A stretch of DNA of 64,000 nt from Amycolatopsis sp. WQ 127309 (GTDB lineage: Bacteria; Actinomycetota; Actinomycetes; Mycobacteriales; Pseudonocardiaceae). Position 1 is the first letter of the stretch. The number at the start of each line of letters is the position of its first letter. A program made the translations under genes and the position numbers. Shown here piece after piece: positions 41,126 to 49,494 of the stretch. The notes under the pieces are model-generated. The model searched no databases. It was not told where the DNA came from and saw nothing but the letters and a program-made list of their open reading frames with translations. Location: NCBI RefSeq assembly GCF_023023025.1, contig NZ_CP095481.1, forward strand, positions 8,631,001 through 8,695,000, given 5' to 3'.

Positions 41126-42304
41126 ATGTCCGCATCCCGCTGGAGGAAAGTCGTCACGCTCGCCGCCGCCGTCCCGCTCGCACTGGGCCTGATCGCCACC
41201 CCGGCACCCGCGGCGCCGGCCACGTTCACCCACCCGGGTGTGCTGGTCAGCCGCCCGCAGCTGGACTTCGTGAAGGCGCAGGTGAACGCCGGCGCCCAGC
41301 CGTGGAAAGCCGCTTACGACCAAGCCAAAGCGAGTGCGTACGCATCGCTTTCGCGCACGCCGAAACCGCGTTCGGTCGTCGAATGCGGCCCGTACTCGGA
41401 CCCGAACCTCGGCTGCACCGATGAGCGGGAAGACGCGATCGCGGCGTACACGGACGCGCTGATCTGGTACATCTCGGGCGACGCCCGGTACGCGCAGAAG
41501 GCGATCGCCCTGATGGACGCGTGGTCGGCGACGATCACCAACCACACCAACAGCAACGCGCCCCTGCAGACGGGCTGGGCGGGCTCGTCGTGGCCCCGCG
41601 CGGCGGAGATCATCAAGTACACGTACACGAGCTGGCCGAACTCGGGCCGTTTCGGCACGATGCTGCGCAACGTCTACCTGAACAAAATCATCAACGGCAG
41701 CAACAGCAACGGCAACTGGGAACTGTCCATGATGGAGGCCGCGGTGGGCATCTCGGTCTTCCTGGAGGACAAGACGAACTACGACAAGGCGGTAACCCGC
41801 TACCGCAACCGCGTCGCGGCGTACGTCTACCTCACTTCGGACGGCGCCTTGCCGAAGACGGTGCCGGGCAGCGGCCTGTCCACACGCGACCAGATCGTGG
41901 GCTACTGGCAGGGCCAGGGCACGTTCGTGGACGGCCTGACCCAGGAGACGTGCCGCGACTTCGTCCACACGGGCTATGGCATAGCGGCGATCGCCGACGT
42001 GGCGGAGACGCTGCGCATCCAGGGCCAGGACGTCTACGGAACGGACGTCGGCGAGCGCCTGCGCCAGGCCTTGGGCTTCCAGTCGAAGTACGAACTGGGC
42101 ACGGCGGTCCCGTCCTGGCTCTGCGGCGGCAGCGTGAAGCGAGGCCTGGGCCCGGTGACAGAGGTGGGCTTCAACGCGTTGCACGGCCGCCTGGGCATCG
42201 CGATGGCCAACACGCAGACGCTGACGGAGAGCAAGCGCCCAGCGGGCACGAACTCGTTGTTCGTGGCGTGGCAGACGCTGACCCACGCGAACAACCCAGC
42301 GTGA
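41126..42304 (+). CDS. Secreted alginate-lyase-domain protein
   Basis: A 392-residue exported protein: signal peptide residues 1 to about 30 (basic SASRWRK, hydrophobic core, then PAPAAP), followed by an alpha-helical (alpha/alpha toroid) domain of the alginate lyase family. The pattern includes HPGVLVSRPQLDFVKAQV, NSNGNWELSMMEAAVGISVF (about 195-215) and the later FVDGLTQETCRDFVHTGYGI (about 275-295), where His and Tyr are candidate catalytic residues. The natural substrate may be another uronate or aminosugar polymer. RBS CGAGGAGAACC supports this start. The dre-like site suggests it is co-induced with chitinase. Confidence 0.82.
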   Translation: MSASRWRKVVTLAAAVPLALGLIATPAPAAPATFTHPGVLVSRPQLDFVKAQVNAGAQPWKAAYDQAKASAYASLSRTPKPRSVVECGPYSDPNLGCTDEREDAIAAYTDALIWYISGDARYAQKAIALMDAWSATITNHTNSNAPLQTGWAGSSWPRAAEIIKYTYTSWPNSGRFGTMLRNVYLNKIINGSNSNGNWELSMMEAAVGISVFLEDKTNYDKAVTRYRNRVAAYVYLTSDGALPKTVPGSGLSTRDQIVGYWQGQGTFVDGLTQETCRDFVHTGYGIAAIADVAETLRIQGQDVYGTDVGERLRQALGFQSKYELGTAVPSWLCGGSVKRGLGPVTEVGFNALHGRLGIAMANTQTLTESKRPAGTNSLFVAWQTLTHANNPA

Positions 42305-42310
42305 CCTGAC

Positions 42311-42373
42311 CCTTGCCCGCCTGCCTCTGCTTAGCCCTGGTTCTTTGGGTTTCCGCAGGTCAGGCGGGCAAGG
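42311..42373. terminator. Hairpin terminator after the alginate-lyase-like gene
   Basis: CCTTGCCCGCCTG (42311-42323) pairs exactly with CAGGCGGGCAAGG (42361-42373) around a 37-base loop. It separates the secreted-enzyme gene from the tRNA gene. Confidence 0.65.
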
Positions 42374-42439
42374 CACCCTGGTTACAGAGCCGTTTCGAGG
42401 GCGCGCTAGAGTACTCACACGCACTGAGAAGTGCGGGTC

Positions 42440-42520
<81 letters not shown>

Positions 42521-42553
42521 AGCCACGTTCACGCAGGTGGACGTGGCTTTTTT
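42521..42553 (+). terminator. Intrinsic terminator of tRNA-Pro
   Basis: AGCCACGT and ACGTGGCT form a stem followed by a run of T. The matching position beyond attR (54898-54930) has GGCCACCT/AGGTGGCC plus T run: different bases, same pairing. Confidence 0.8.
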
Positions 42554-42595
42554 CATTCCTGAGGTAGCTCCGGACGCGACTCAGCCCCGAGGCTG

Positions 42596-42614
42596 CCCAC
42601 ATTTTGCCCACATG
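42596..42614. repeat. Left subterminal repeat of the AICE (candidate integrase arm site)
   Basis: CCCACATTTTGCCCACATG contains two copies of CCCACAT four bases apart. The identical 19-mer occurs at 54733-54751 just inside the right end. It sits in the loop of a hairpin (TCAGCCCC at 42581, GGGGCTGA at 42619) that may terminate int. Confidence 0.7.
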
Positions 42615-42629
42615 CCCCGGGGCTGACCA

Positions 42630-43835
42630 TCACGCCGCCATGCTCGCCAGCGCCTGAGTGCGCCGGGCATCGAGCACGTCCGCGACCTCATCGAGGCGGT
42701 CCGGGAACAGGTGGCCGTACACGTTGAGGGTCATGGCCGCGTCGGCGTGCCCGAGCATCTGCTGAACCACCTTCACGTCGGCGCCGGCCGCGATGGCGAG
42801 GGAGGCCGCCGTATGCCGCAGCTTGTGCGGGGTGAGCCCGGCGACACCGAGATCAGCAGCCTTGAGCGCTGCATTGAACTCTCGGACGCGCCAGTTGTTC
42901 GCCCTCAGCGACTGACCCCGGCCAGTGATGAACAGCAGGTCGTCAGCCTGCCGGCCGGTCACCAGCGGATGCAGCACCGCCACGAGCGACGCCGGGAACG
43001 AGACGGTCCGCTTCTTCCCCGTCTTGGGCGGCCCCTCGTGCTGCACTCCGCCAACCTCGAAGAACGTCACGACGACTCGGATGCGCCGCTTTGCGAGATC
43101 CACGCGCCCGACCCGCAGCGCGGCAGCCTCACCCCACCGGAGACCGGTGTAGGCCAGCAGCAGGATGAGCGCGCGGTTGATCTCGGCTCCCGCTGTCGGC
43201 CGGTCGTACTTCGTCCGAAGGACGGCAGCAGCGTCGGCGAGCGTCTCCACCTGTTCGTAGGTGAGGTACACGTGCTCCGCATCCGGGCGCACCGGCAGTT
43301 TGACCCCGCGCGCCAGGTTGGCCAGGATGCGACGCGGCACGCACCAGTCGAGCACCATCGAGAACACCCGGTACGCGTGCCGGGCCTGCGAGGGTCCGAG
43401 ACCGCTCCCGCCCTTGTCCTTCGACTTCAGGAGGTCCGCCACCCACAGCGCGACGTCTTCGCGGTGGATCGCGTTAAGCGGCCGGCCGCCCCACTTGACG
43501 TTGACGTGGTTGTCGAGGAGACCTCGGTACTTCCACCACGTCGACGGACGCAGGTCGTGACGGCTGTCGAGCCACTTCTCCCCCATCTCGGCGAAGGTCA
43601 CCTTCGACGACTTAGGATCCACATAGGACCCACCACGAAGGCTGTCTTCGAGCTCCGTCCGGCGCGCCTCTGCCTTGTCTTTGTTCGGCGCCGTCTCCGA
43701 TCGGAGCTTGCCGGTCACGTCGTAGTAGCGAACCTCCCAGCGGGCCGGTGGTCGACGCCCAGACGCCTTTGCCTTCGTGACGGCCTCGCGATGTGCTGCC
43801 TTCTTCAGCCGGTCGTAAACCCACGCACGAGCCAT
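42630..43835 (-). CDS. int: AICE tyrosine integrase
   Basis: A 401-residue tyrosine recombinase. The N-terminal SAM-like core-binding region (about residues 75-160) precedes the catalytic domain, with Arg in LAYTGLRWGEAAALRVGR, HKLRHTAASLAIAAGADV (His-x-x-Arg), GHADAAM and the nucleophile Tyr in NVYGHLFPDR. It should recombine attP with the tRNA-Pro attB and, with Xis, excise. I chose the ATG at 43835, which overlaps the xis stop (TGATG), over a longer upstream reading. It ends next to attL, as usual for tRNA-targeting integrases. Confidence 0.95.
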   Translation of the reverse strand: MARAWVYDRLKKAAHREAVTKAKASGRRPPARWEVRYYDVTGKLRSETAPNKDKAEARRTELEDSLRGGSYVDPKSSKVTFAEMGEKWLDSRHDLRPSTWWKYRGLLDNHVNVKWGGRPLNAIHREDVALWVADLLKSKDKGGSGLGPSQARHAYRVFSMVLDWCVPRRILANLARGVKLPVRPDAEHVYLTYEQVETLADAAAVLRTKYDRPTAGAEINRALILLLAYTGLRWGEAAALRVGRVDLAKRRIRVVVTFFEVGGVQHEGPPKTGKKRTVSFPASLVAVLHPLVTGRQADDLLFITGRGQSLRANNWRVREFNAALKAADLGVAGLTPHKLRHTAASLAIAAGADVKVVQQMLGHADAAMTLNVYGHLFPDRLDEVADVLDARRTQALASMAA

Positions 43836-44011
43836 CAGCAGGCCGCCTGTCCGTCGATCCAGGTGTCGACGTCGGACGGTCGATAGCGGACGTACTTGCC
43901 GACGCGGAACCCGGCCGGGCCTTTGCCGGTCTTGCGCCACTGGTAGAGCGTGTTCACCGGAACCTGGAGGTATGAGGACAGGTCTTCAATGCTGAGTAGA
44001 CGGTCATTCAT
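43835..44011 (-). CDS. xis: Excisionase (MerR-type helix-turn-helix)
   Basis: A 58-residue winged-helix protein of the excisionase/MerR-like HTH_17 family. The pattern LSIEDLSSYLQVPVNTLYQW followed by FRVGKYVRYRPSDVDTWID is typical. It should bend DNA at the att sites and steer the integrase to excision. The start lies inside the end of the replication gene (8-base overlap), and its stop overlaps the int start, so rep-xis-int are translationally coupled as in pSAM2. Confidence 0.9.
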   Translation of the reverse strand: MNDRLLSIEDLSSYLQVPVNTLYQWRKTGKGPAGFRVGKYVRYRPSDVDTWIDGQAAC

Positions 44012-45353
44012 GGTCGTTTTCCTTGTTGTATTTGAGTTTGCGGTCGTCTCGGATGCGTTCGGCGATGCCGGCGGCGAGTTCGCGTTCCGCGTCGTCGCGG
44101 TAGCCAGTGCCGTCGAAGGCCCAGTCGTTGACCACGGCGATCGAGTCGACCCGGTCGTCCAGGCCCAGCCGTTCAAGGGTTTCGGCGAGCCGGAAAGCCC
44201 GGCGGTCGCCTCGGATGGCCTTGAACGTCGTGGAGTACGCCAGTGACTTGGTCAGGAAGTGGCCCCGGAAGGCGAGCATGTGCGCCCACCGGCGAAGCTT
44301 CAGGTCCTCGAACGCCGGCAGGTCCCCGAGGTCCCAGGCGGTCTGGATGATGCGGCGGTGGTGCGCGGTCACCTTCAGGTGATCGATGTCGAGCTGCGAG
44401 CGGATCGGCCGGTCCGCGGCTTCGCTCTTGCCGGTGCCCTTGGTGGCGTACTTCGCGATGTACGCGGCGAGCCGGGCCTCGGAGATCTGCCCGTTGTCGT
44501 CTTCCAGCTCGGCCGAGGCGGCCGGTTCGATGCGGCGGACGTCGACCTGCGTGCCCCAGGTGAGCGGCAGCTCCGTCCCGTCCGGGTACGCCGCAGGCAC
44601 TAGCACGGCCCCAGCAGCCGCGTACACGGCGTCTTCCAGCAGATCCGGGTGCGCCCACCGGGGAGCGGGCGACACGGCGCCGTCGGGGCCGTCCAGGCGC
44701 ACGACGGCGTGGAAGTGCACGAGCCCGCGACGCTGGTACTCCGCGACCTTCCCGTAGGACAGGCGGGCTTGTTCGGTGAACTCGCGAGCCTTGAGGCCGG
44801 CGCGTTTGGCGATCTCCCGGCGGAGCCGCGTGGTGAAGCGCTGCCACAGGACGCCGGCGTGGGCCTGCCAGATCACCGACCCGACGTAGTCGTAGGTCTC
44901 CGGGTCCAGCGGGGCGCCGGTGCGGGTGTCGTCGTCGTGGTGGTACTCCCCGCAGCCGCACGGCCGCCGCTTCCCGTTGCGCGTGGTGCGGGCGGTGTGG
45001 ACGGGGCCGAAGGACGGGGCGGTGAGGGTGACGAACGCGCGGGGCCGGTCCCCGACCGTGGTGGGGATGCCCTTGTGGCCGCCGATGAGGCCGGCGCGGA
45101 TGAGGTGGAAGGCGTCGGCGGCGTAGCGGTCGGAGCAGGCGGGGCAGACCCCGGACCGGCGGTTGCCGCACGGGGCGAAGATGTCCCCGCCGTGGTGGTG
45201 CAGGACGGCGCCGGTGGTGGCGTCCTGGAGCTGGTGCGCCCCGGACAGGCGGATGGGGCGGGCGCAGCCGTTGACGGCGCGGACCTTGTTGCGCCAGTCC
45301 TGGTAGTCCAGGGCTTTCACGCGGGCGGCGAGGCGGTCTTCCAACGTCAGCAT
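44004..45353 (-). CDS. RepSA-type rolling-circle replication initiator
   Basis: A 449-residue initiator of the AICE/Streptomyces plasmid family. A zinc-knuckle-like cysteine set (FAPCGNRRSGVCPACSDRY) lies near residues 60-80 and a second (RRPCGCGEYHH) near 130. The HUH metal motif is HFHAVVRLDG at about 211-220, and candidate catalytic tyrosines lie downstream, for example in EARLAAYIAKYATKGTGK at about 295-312. It nicks the double-strand origin for autonomous replication after excision. It opens the rep-xis-int operon. I could not locate the origin itself. Confidence 0.88.
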   Translation of the reverse strand: MLTLEDRLAARVKALDYQDWRNKVRAVNGCARPIRLSGAHQLQDATTGAVLHHHGGDIFAPCGNRRSGVCPACSDRYAADAFHLIRAGLIGGHKGIPTTVGDRPRAFVTLTAPSFGPVHTARTTRNGKRRPCGCGEYHHDDDTRTGAPLDPETYDYVGSVIWQAHAGVLWQRFTTRLRREIAKRAGLKAREFTEQARLSYGKVAEYQRRGLVHFHAVVRLDGPDGAVSPAPRWAHPDLLEDAVYAAAGAVLVPAAYPDGTELPLTWGTQVDVRRIEPAASAELEDDNGQISEARLAAYIAKYATKGTGKSEAADRPIRSQLDIDHLKVTAHHRRIIQTAWDLGDLPAFEDLKLRRWAHMLAFRGHFLTKSLAYSTTFKAIRGDRRAFRLAETLERLGLDDRVDSIAVVNDWAFDGTGYRDDAERELAAGIAERIRDDRKLKYNKENDHE

Positions 45354-45458
45354 GTCGGAGCCTTTCGGTTGGCGGGCAAGAGAAACGGCTCGGGAACCCA
45401 GGCCGGATGGGTGGCCGGGCTCCCGCGCCGTGAGCGGGTGCGCCGTGTACGGAGGCGG

Positions 45459-45677
45459 CTACTTGGTGATGTGCAGGTCGTAGGCCGCGTCGGCCACGCG
45501 CCGCATTTCCGCCGCTTCCTCCTCGTGGATGCGGGCCATCTCGCCGGCCACCTCCGACAGGCGGAGCAGGGCCTCGCGGTTACGGCCACCGGTCGCGTTG
45601 ATCACCGACCCGTTCGCGGTGTCGAACTCCTCCTGGAGGCGGGCGAGCTTGTCCAGATTGGACGTCGATTTCGTCAT
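45459..45677 (-). CDS. Small helical protein, paralogue of the product of 46647-46877
   Basis: A 72-residue, charged, helical protein of unknown function. The core pattern LARLQEEFD...RLSEVAGEMARIHEEEAAEMRRVA is shared with the protein at 46647-46877 in the same operon, so this is an internal duplication. The acidic cluster HEEEAAE is the best-conserved part. It lies between the initiator and the Spd-like gene, among transfer genes, and may be an element-specific accessory protein. Confidence 0.7.
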   Translation of the reverse strand: MTKSTSNLDKLARLQEEFDTANGSVINATGGRNREALLRLSEVAGEMARIHEEEAAEMRRVADAAYDLHITK

Positions 45678-45698
45678 GGGTAGGTCCTTCCGATGTGG

Positions 45699-46382
45699 TC
45701 AGGCGGTGAGGTCGTGCAGGATCTGCGCGGCCATCGGTTCCGGGACGCGGACGACGCGGCGGATCTCCTCGATGGTCAGCTCGCGGCCTTCGCTGCGGGC
45801 GGTCTCGGCCACGGTGTTGATCCGGCTGGTCAGCTCGGCCGGGAGCTTGAGCCGAGGCCGAGCCGGAGCGGCCACGGCGGCCGGTGCCGGGGCCGGGTGC
45901 GTGACGACGTCGGTCCGGGACGCGGTCACGGTGACCGGCTCAGGATCCGCAGCAGGCTCCGGGGGCGCCGAGGTCTCGGGAGCGGGGGTGCGGCGCATGA
46001 GGAGCTTGACGACCACGAGGAACCCGAGTGCCGGCATCGCGGCCACCAGCCACCCGGCCGGGGTGGGTTCGGCGAGCGCGACCTGTGCGGCCATCTGCAC
46101 GCCGAACCCGGCCACCAGCACGGCCAGCGGGAACGTGACCTTGCGGGAACCTGCGCCGGCGCGGTGGTCGCGCTGGATCTCGAACCCGGCGACGATGACG
46201 ATGCCCTCGATCACCACCGCGTCGGCCCACGCGATCCAGCCGAGCTGTCCGTGGTAGACAGCCCAGTCGTGGGTGTGGGTGAACCCGGCCGCCGCGCCGA
46301 TGCTCCCGAGGACCACGGCGACCAGGACACGGACGACGTCCACCAGCCGACGAGTCTTGTTCGAACTGTCCGCAGTGGACAT
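45699..46382 (-). CDS. DUF2637-type (Spd-like) membrane protein
   Basis: A 227-residue protein. Four hydrophobic segments fill residues 14-125 (VVRVLVAVVLGSIGAAAGF, LGWIAWADAVVIEGIVIVAG, FPLAVLVAGFGVQMAAQVAL, GWLVAAMPALGFLVVVKLL). A Pro/Ala-rich linker follows, then a C-terminal helical region (about 175-227) that looks DNA-binding (ELTIEEIRRVVRVPEPMAAQIL). This matches DUF2637 proteins of Streptomyces plasmids and AICEs, which help spread the element within the recipient mycelium. Confidence 0.8.
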   Translation of the reverse strand: MSTADSSNKTRRLVDVVRVLVAVVLGSIGAAAGFTHTHDWAVYHGQLGWIAWADAVVIEGIVIVAGFEIQRDHRAGAGSRKVTFPLAVLVAGFGVQMAAQVALAEPTPAGWLVAAMPALGFLVVVKLLMRRTPAPETSAPPEPAADPEPVTVTASRTDVVTHPAPAPAAVAAPARPRLKLPAELTSRINTVAETARSEGRELTIEEIRRVVRVPEPMAAQILHDLTA

Positions 46383-46400
46383 GATGAATCTCCTTTCAGG

Positions 46401-46613
46401 TCAGTTCTCCCCGCGCCAGCGGCGGGCGTAGGCGCGGTAGTGGTCGGCTTCCTGTTCGAGCTGCACGACGATGTCGTCCGCGAGTTCGGCCAACCGGGCA
46501 CTGCGGAAGGTCGGGCTTTCGCGGTCCGTGGCGCCGATGCTCAGATCGGTCGTGTAGTACTCGTAGATGAGTCGGTCGATGTGGGTCAGGTACCGCATCG
46601 GCATCCTGTCCAT
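46401..46613 (-). CDS. Small AICE protein of unknown function
   Basis: A 70-residue acidic protein starting MDRMPMRYLTH, with helical pattern and the segment RLAELADDIVVQLEQEADHYRAYARR, which loosely resembles the LSELAxEIxxIHEEEA region of its two small neighbours. I chose the ATG at 46613 with GGGGAA upstream; an ATG 21 bases earlier is possible. It is part of the run of small genes upstream of the Spd-like gene. Confidence 0.6.
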   Translation of the reverse strand: MDRMPMRYLTHIDRLIYEYYTTDLSIGATDRESPTFRSARLAELADDIVVQLEQEADHYRAYARRWRGEN

Positions 46614-46646
46614 GTCGTTCCCCTTACTGCTCAACGGTTCCGAACT

Positions 46647-46877
46647 TCACCGGTCTCCCCGTTGCGGGAACATCCCGCAGTCGAGGGCGATGCCGGCGAG
46701 GCGCCGGAACTCGGCCGCCTCCTCTTCGTGGATGCCGGCGATCTCGTCGGCCAGCTCGGACAGCCGCACGAAGGCCGTGTGCCCGTGGTCGTCCGCGTCG
46801 TGACCCTTGCGGCAGGTGTCGAGGAACTCCTCCTGCAACTCGTGGAGCTTGCGCATGTTCGCGTGGGTGTCGGTCAC
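46647..46877 (-). CDS. Small helical protein, paralogue of the product of 45459-45677
   Basis: A 76-residue protein with LHELQEEF, RLSELADEIAGIHEEEAAEFRRLA, closely matching the 72-residue protein 970 bases downstream in the operon. The GTG start at 46877 overlaps the stop of the previous gene (GTGA). Unknown function; helical, acidic, likely soluble. Confidence 0.68.
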   Translation of the reverse strand: MTDTHANMRKLHELQEEFLDTCRKGHDADDHGHTAFVRLSELADEIAGIHEEEAAEFRRLAGIALDCGMFPQRGDR

Positions 46878-47299
46878 GGCGTGCCTCCGAACGGTGCGAG
46901 GTTGGACCAGCGCTGGAGCATGTCCCGGCCGCGTCGGGTCAGTCGCAGCGGCAGGACGGGTTTGCGGACGACACCGTGCAGGCACGAGACCGTCTCACGG
47001 GCCGGGCTGCGTTCGACGTAGCCGACGGACACCAGGTGCATCACCACGTCGTCGTCCTGGGCGGCCCGGCAATGGCCTTCGCCGTCGAGGACCATCACGC
47101 GGTCGGTGTCATCCAGCAGCCCGTACCGGCCGTCGCGGACTTCGGCGAGCACGTCCTTGGCGACCAGCGGGTTGCCGGGCGAGCCCAGTGGCTTGCGGCG
47201 GCCCCGGGCCGGAGGGCACGCGCGGCCGGGGGTCGGTGCCGGCGCGGGGCCGGGGGTGCCGAACAGGCCGAGCTGTCCGGGGTCGGCGCGGCGGCTCAT
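46874..47299 (-). CDS. AICE protein with C-terminal winged-helix-like region
   Basis: A 141-residue protein I cannot assign. It opens with a Pro/Gly/Arg-rich 45-residue stretch (MSRRADPGQLGLFGTPGPAP), followed by a region that reads as a small winged helix (VLAEVRDGRYGLLDD... VVMHLVSVGYVER... VLPLRLTRRGRDMLQRW). That pattern suggests DNA binding. Its start overlaps the previous stop (ATGA) and its own stop overlaps the next start, so translation is coupled throughout this stretch. Confidence 0.65.
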   Translation of the reverse strand: MSRRADPGQLGLFGTPGPAPAPTPGRACPPARGRRKPLGSPGNPLVAKDVLAEVRDGRYGLLDDTDRVMVLDGEGHCRAAQDDDVVMHLVSVGYVERSPARETVSCLHGVVRKPVLPLRLTRRGRDMLQRWSNLAPFGGTP

Positions 47300-47523
47300 C
47301 GGATGTGCTCCCGTCCGATGTCGCCGAACTCGCGGTTGCGGAACTCGGTGATCCCGAGCACCAGGCCGAGCCCGACGCAGCCGAGGACCACGGCCGCGAT
47401 CCAGAACAGCGGGGACCAGCCCTGGGCGAGGTAGATCAGCCAGAGCGTGAGCGCGGCCGGGACGCCGTACTTGGCGTAGATCCAGGCTCGCCACACGAAG
47501 AATCCGAGACGCCACATGGTCAT
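47296..47523 (-). CDS. Small membrane protein of the AICE
   Basis: A 75-residue protein with two hydrophobic helices: about residues 17-33 (YGVPAALTLWLIYLAQG) and 36-57 (PLFWIAAVVLGCVGLGLVLGI). A charged C-terminus (TEFRNREFGDIGREHIR) follows. It is reminiscent of SpdA/SpdB small transfer-spread proteins but has no clear signature. Start at 47523 overlaps the upstream stop; its stop overlaps the next gene's ATG. Confidence 0.68.
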   Translation of the reverse strand: MTMWRLGFFVWRAWIYAKYGVPAALTLWLIYLAQGWSPLFWIAAVVLGCVGLGLVLGITEFRNREFGDIGREHIR

Positions 47524-47894
47524 TCCTCTCCGGACGGTTGGTGACGGGGGCAGAAGACGGTCAGGTGATCGGTGGTGACCCAGGTCGGGCACCAGGTCCG
47601 CAACGCCTCGCGCAGGGCGTCCCAGTCCTCGAACAGGTCCGGCTTGTCCCCGGGCAGTTCGGCACACACCCCACAGCGCGCGAGAAACACCTCGTCCAGC
47701 GCGGCGACGTCCACTTCGTACAAGTCGATGCCGCGAGCCGTGAACTCGTCCACCGCTACGCGCATCTCCCACACAGCACGGGACTTCTCGCGGTGAATCC
47801 GGCCGCTGAGTGGCCGGGGGTAAGACCCGTTCGCGGACACCACGACGTGGTAGTGCCGCTGGTGCAGCCTCGCCGGGTAGGTGACCGTGATCAT
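47520..47894 (-). CDS. AICE protein of unknown function
   Basis: A 124-residue soluble protein. The N-terminal half (ITVTYPARLHQRHYHVVVSANG) is beta-rich. The C-terminal half has a pair of CxxC/C-type residues (ARCGVCAEL and TWCPTW, FCPRHQ) that could bind zinc. It is translated from a start overlapping the Tra stop (TGATG). An adjoining GTG would add one residue. I do not recognise the family. Confidence 0.62.
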   Translation of the reverse strand: MITVTYPARLHQRHYHVVVSANGSYPRPLSGRIHREKSRAVWEMRVAVDEFTARGIDLYEVDVAALDEVFLARCGVCAELPGDKPDLFEDWDALREALRTWCPTWVTTDHLTVFCPRHQPSGEE

Positions 47895-49264
47895 CACGCC
47901 ACCACCGACAGCCCGGTCACAGGCCGGCCGGAACGGATGAACGTGATCAGCTCGTCGATCTCGCGGTCGTCGACGTAGGCGGCGCGGACGCGCTGCGGGA
48001 CGCGGGTGCGCTGCCGCACGACGTAGCCGATGCCGGCGGTGTCCGGGACGTTCGGGATCTCATCCGCCAACGCCCCCCGCAGCCGGGCCCCGTCACCGAG
48101 CACCATGTCCACGTGCGACTGCGCGGTGACCCGCAGGCAAATCCGGGTCGGGAACAGCTCCCGGACCGGAACCGTGTCCTTGGTCGGCTCCTGCACCAGC
48201 GCCGTCATCCCGTGCCCGGTCGCGCGGCCCTGCGAACCCACAATGGCGAGCTGCTTACGCAGGTTCCGGGCGATCGAGCCGTCGCCGTAGGCCAGCAACG
48301 CGCCGATCTCGTCGATGATCAGCAGGTTGAGCGGCGTCTCCCGCGAGATCGTGATCTTGCGGGTGCCTGTCGCGGCGAACTGCTGCTGCACGCAGCGGAG
48401 ATCGTTGACGTAGTCGTCGACCAGCTCGGCACAGTCCTGCTCGTTGTCGGCGTAGCGGTGGGCGACACCGCCGTCGGCGAACTTGCGGAACTCCAGTTGC
48501 TTCGGGTCGCAGACCCACAACCGGACCAGCCCGTCCCGGATCAGCGGCGCCAAGCCCCGCAGCATCGACATCACGATCGAGTTCTTGCCCGCCCCGGTCG
48601 CGCCGGCCACGAACACGTGCGTGCCGGCGACCTTGAGGCGCCAGTCGGTGCCGTACTCGGTGTCGCCGACGTAGATGTCGTTCACGTCGACCGCGTCCAC
48701 GGTGTCGGGCATCTCCGGGGCCGGGATGGTCTCGGTGAACGGCTCGGACCGTTCGATGATCAGCGCGACGTAGCCGGGCTTCGGGTGCTCGAACGCGATC
48801 CGCTGCACCTTCAGCGTGTCCGCGAGCCGCTCCAGGCTCTCCTCGATCGAGCGGCGAGCCTGCCCACGAGCCAGAGCCAGCGTGACGACGTCCACCGACG
48901 GGGAGAACGACCGCAGCCGGGTGATGCGCGGGAACAGGTCCTCGCCGGTCTTGCGGTCGGTGACGTACATGTCGCAGGCCCGCAGTGCCCGGGTGAAGCG
49001 CGGCCCGAAGTAGGCCGACCAGCGGCGGCGCCAGGCCCGAAGCCGCGGGGCCGCGTAGTGGTCGAAGGTGTCCGGATGCGCCCGGTACCAGCAGAGCAAG
49101 GCGCTGGCCGTTCCGCCCGTGATCCCGCCGGTGGCGCTCCAGCCGAGCTCGAGCCCGGTCCCGACGAGGGCGCCCGGTCCTACGGTGGCGCCGGGGTGGC
49201 GCAGCAGCCACTTCAGCGCCTTGATTTCGGTCCCGACCTTGCGGGACGACTTGGGGGTGTTCAT
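47894..49264 (-). CDS. FtsK/SpoIIIE-like DNA transfer ATPase (Tra)
   Basis: A 456-residue septal DNA translocator of the TraSA/TraB type, which pumps double-stranded element DNA to the recipient as a hexameric motor. Two hydrophobic stretches near residues 25-60 anchor it in the membrane. Walker A is GATGAGKNS (about 217-225) and Walker B LLIIDEIGAL (about 311-320). The C-terminal part (DDREIDELITFIRSG) is small and could contact clt-type repeats. The ATG at 49264 has GAGAGG 10-12 bases upstream; a longer form from 49297 is possible. Confidence 0.88.
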   Translation of the reverse strand: MNTPKSSRKVGTEIKALKWLLRHPGATVGPGALVGTGLELGWSATGGITGGTASALLCWYRAHPDTFDHYAAPRLRAWRRRWSAYFGPRFTRALRACDMYVTDRKTGEDLFPRITRLRSFSPSVDVVTLALARGQARRSIEESLERLADTLKVQRIAFEHPKPGYVALIIERSEPFTETIPAPEMPDTVDAVDVNDIYVGDTEYGTDWRLKVAGTHVFVAGATGAGKNSIVMSMLRGLAPLIRDGLVRLWVCDPKQLEFRKFADGGVAHRYADNEQDCAELVDDYVNDLRCVQQQFAATGTRKITISRETPLNLLIIDEIGALLAYGDGSIARNLRKQLAIVGSQGRATGHGMTALVQEPTKDTVPVRELFPTRICLRVTAQSHVDMVLGDGARLRGALADEIPNVPDTAGIGYVVRQRTRVPQRVRAAYVDDREIDELITFIRSGRPVTGLSVVA

Positions 49265-49309
49265 CGGTTGGTGGTCCTCTCGTGCGAAACGGATCATGTG
49301 CGGTTGGTG

Positions 49310-49492
49310 TCAGGACTTGATGGCGGTCCGGGCGTCGGTCAGCTCGGTGATCAGCGTGCCCATCGCGCGGCCCATCCGGTCGTGCGCGGCGCGGAAGCCG
49401 TTGCGGTTGATCGGCATTCCGTGCATCGACTCCTTGAGCTGCACGAGCGCGGTGCCGAGGTCATCGACCACCCGGTCGACCTGGTGCGACAT
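49310..49492 (-). CDS. Small helical AICE protein
   Basis: A 60-residue helical protein (MSHQVDRVVDDLGTALVQL, then RAAHDRMGRAMGTLITEL) with TGGAGG upstream of its ATG. Unknown function. It lies directly upstream of tra in the same direction, two bases after the next gene's stop, so it is in the transfer operon. Confidence 0.6.
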   Translation of the reverse strand: MSHQVDRVVDDLGTALVQLKESMHGMPINRNGFRAAHDRMGRAMGTLITELTDARTAIKS

Positions 49493-49494
49493 GG

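Noticed and set aside
42311..42373. Inverted repeat before the tRNA gene as a possible attachment or recombination site
   Set aside because: It is better explained as the terminator of the secreted-enzyme gene; it is not repeated elsewhere in the window.
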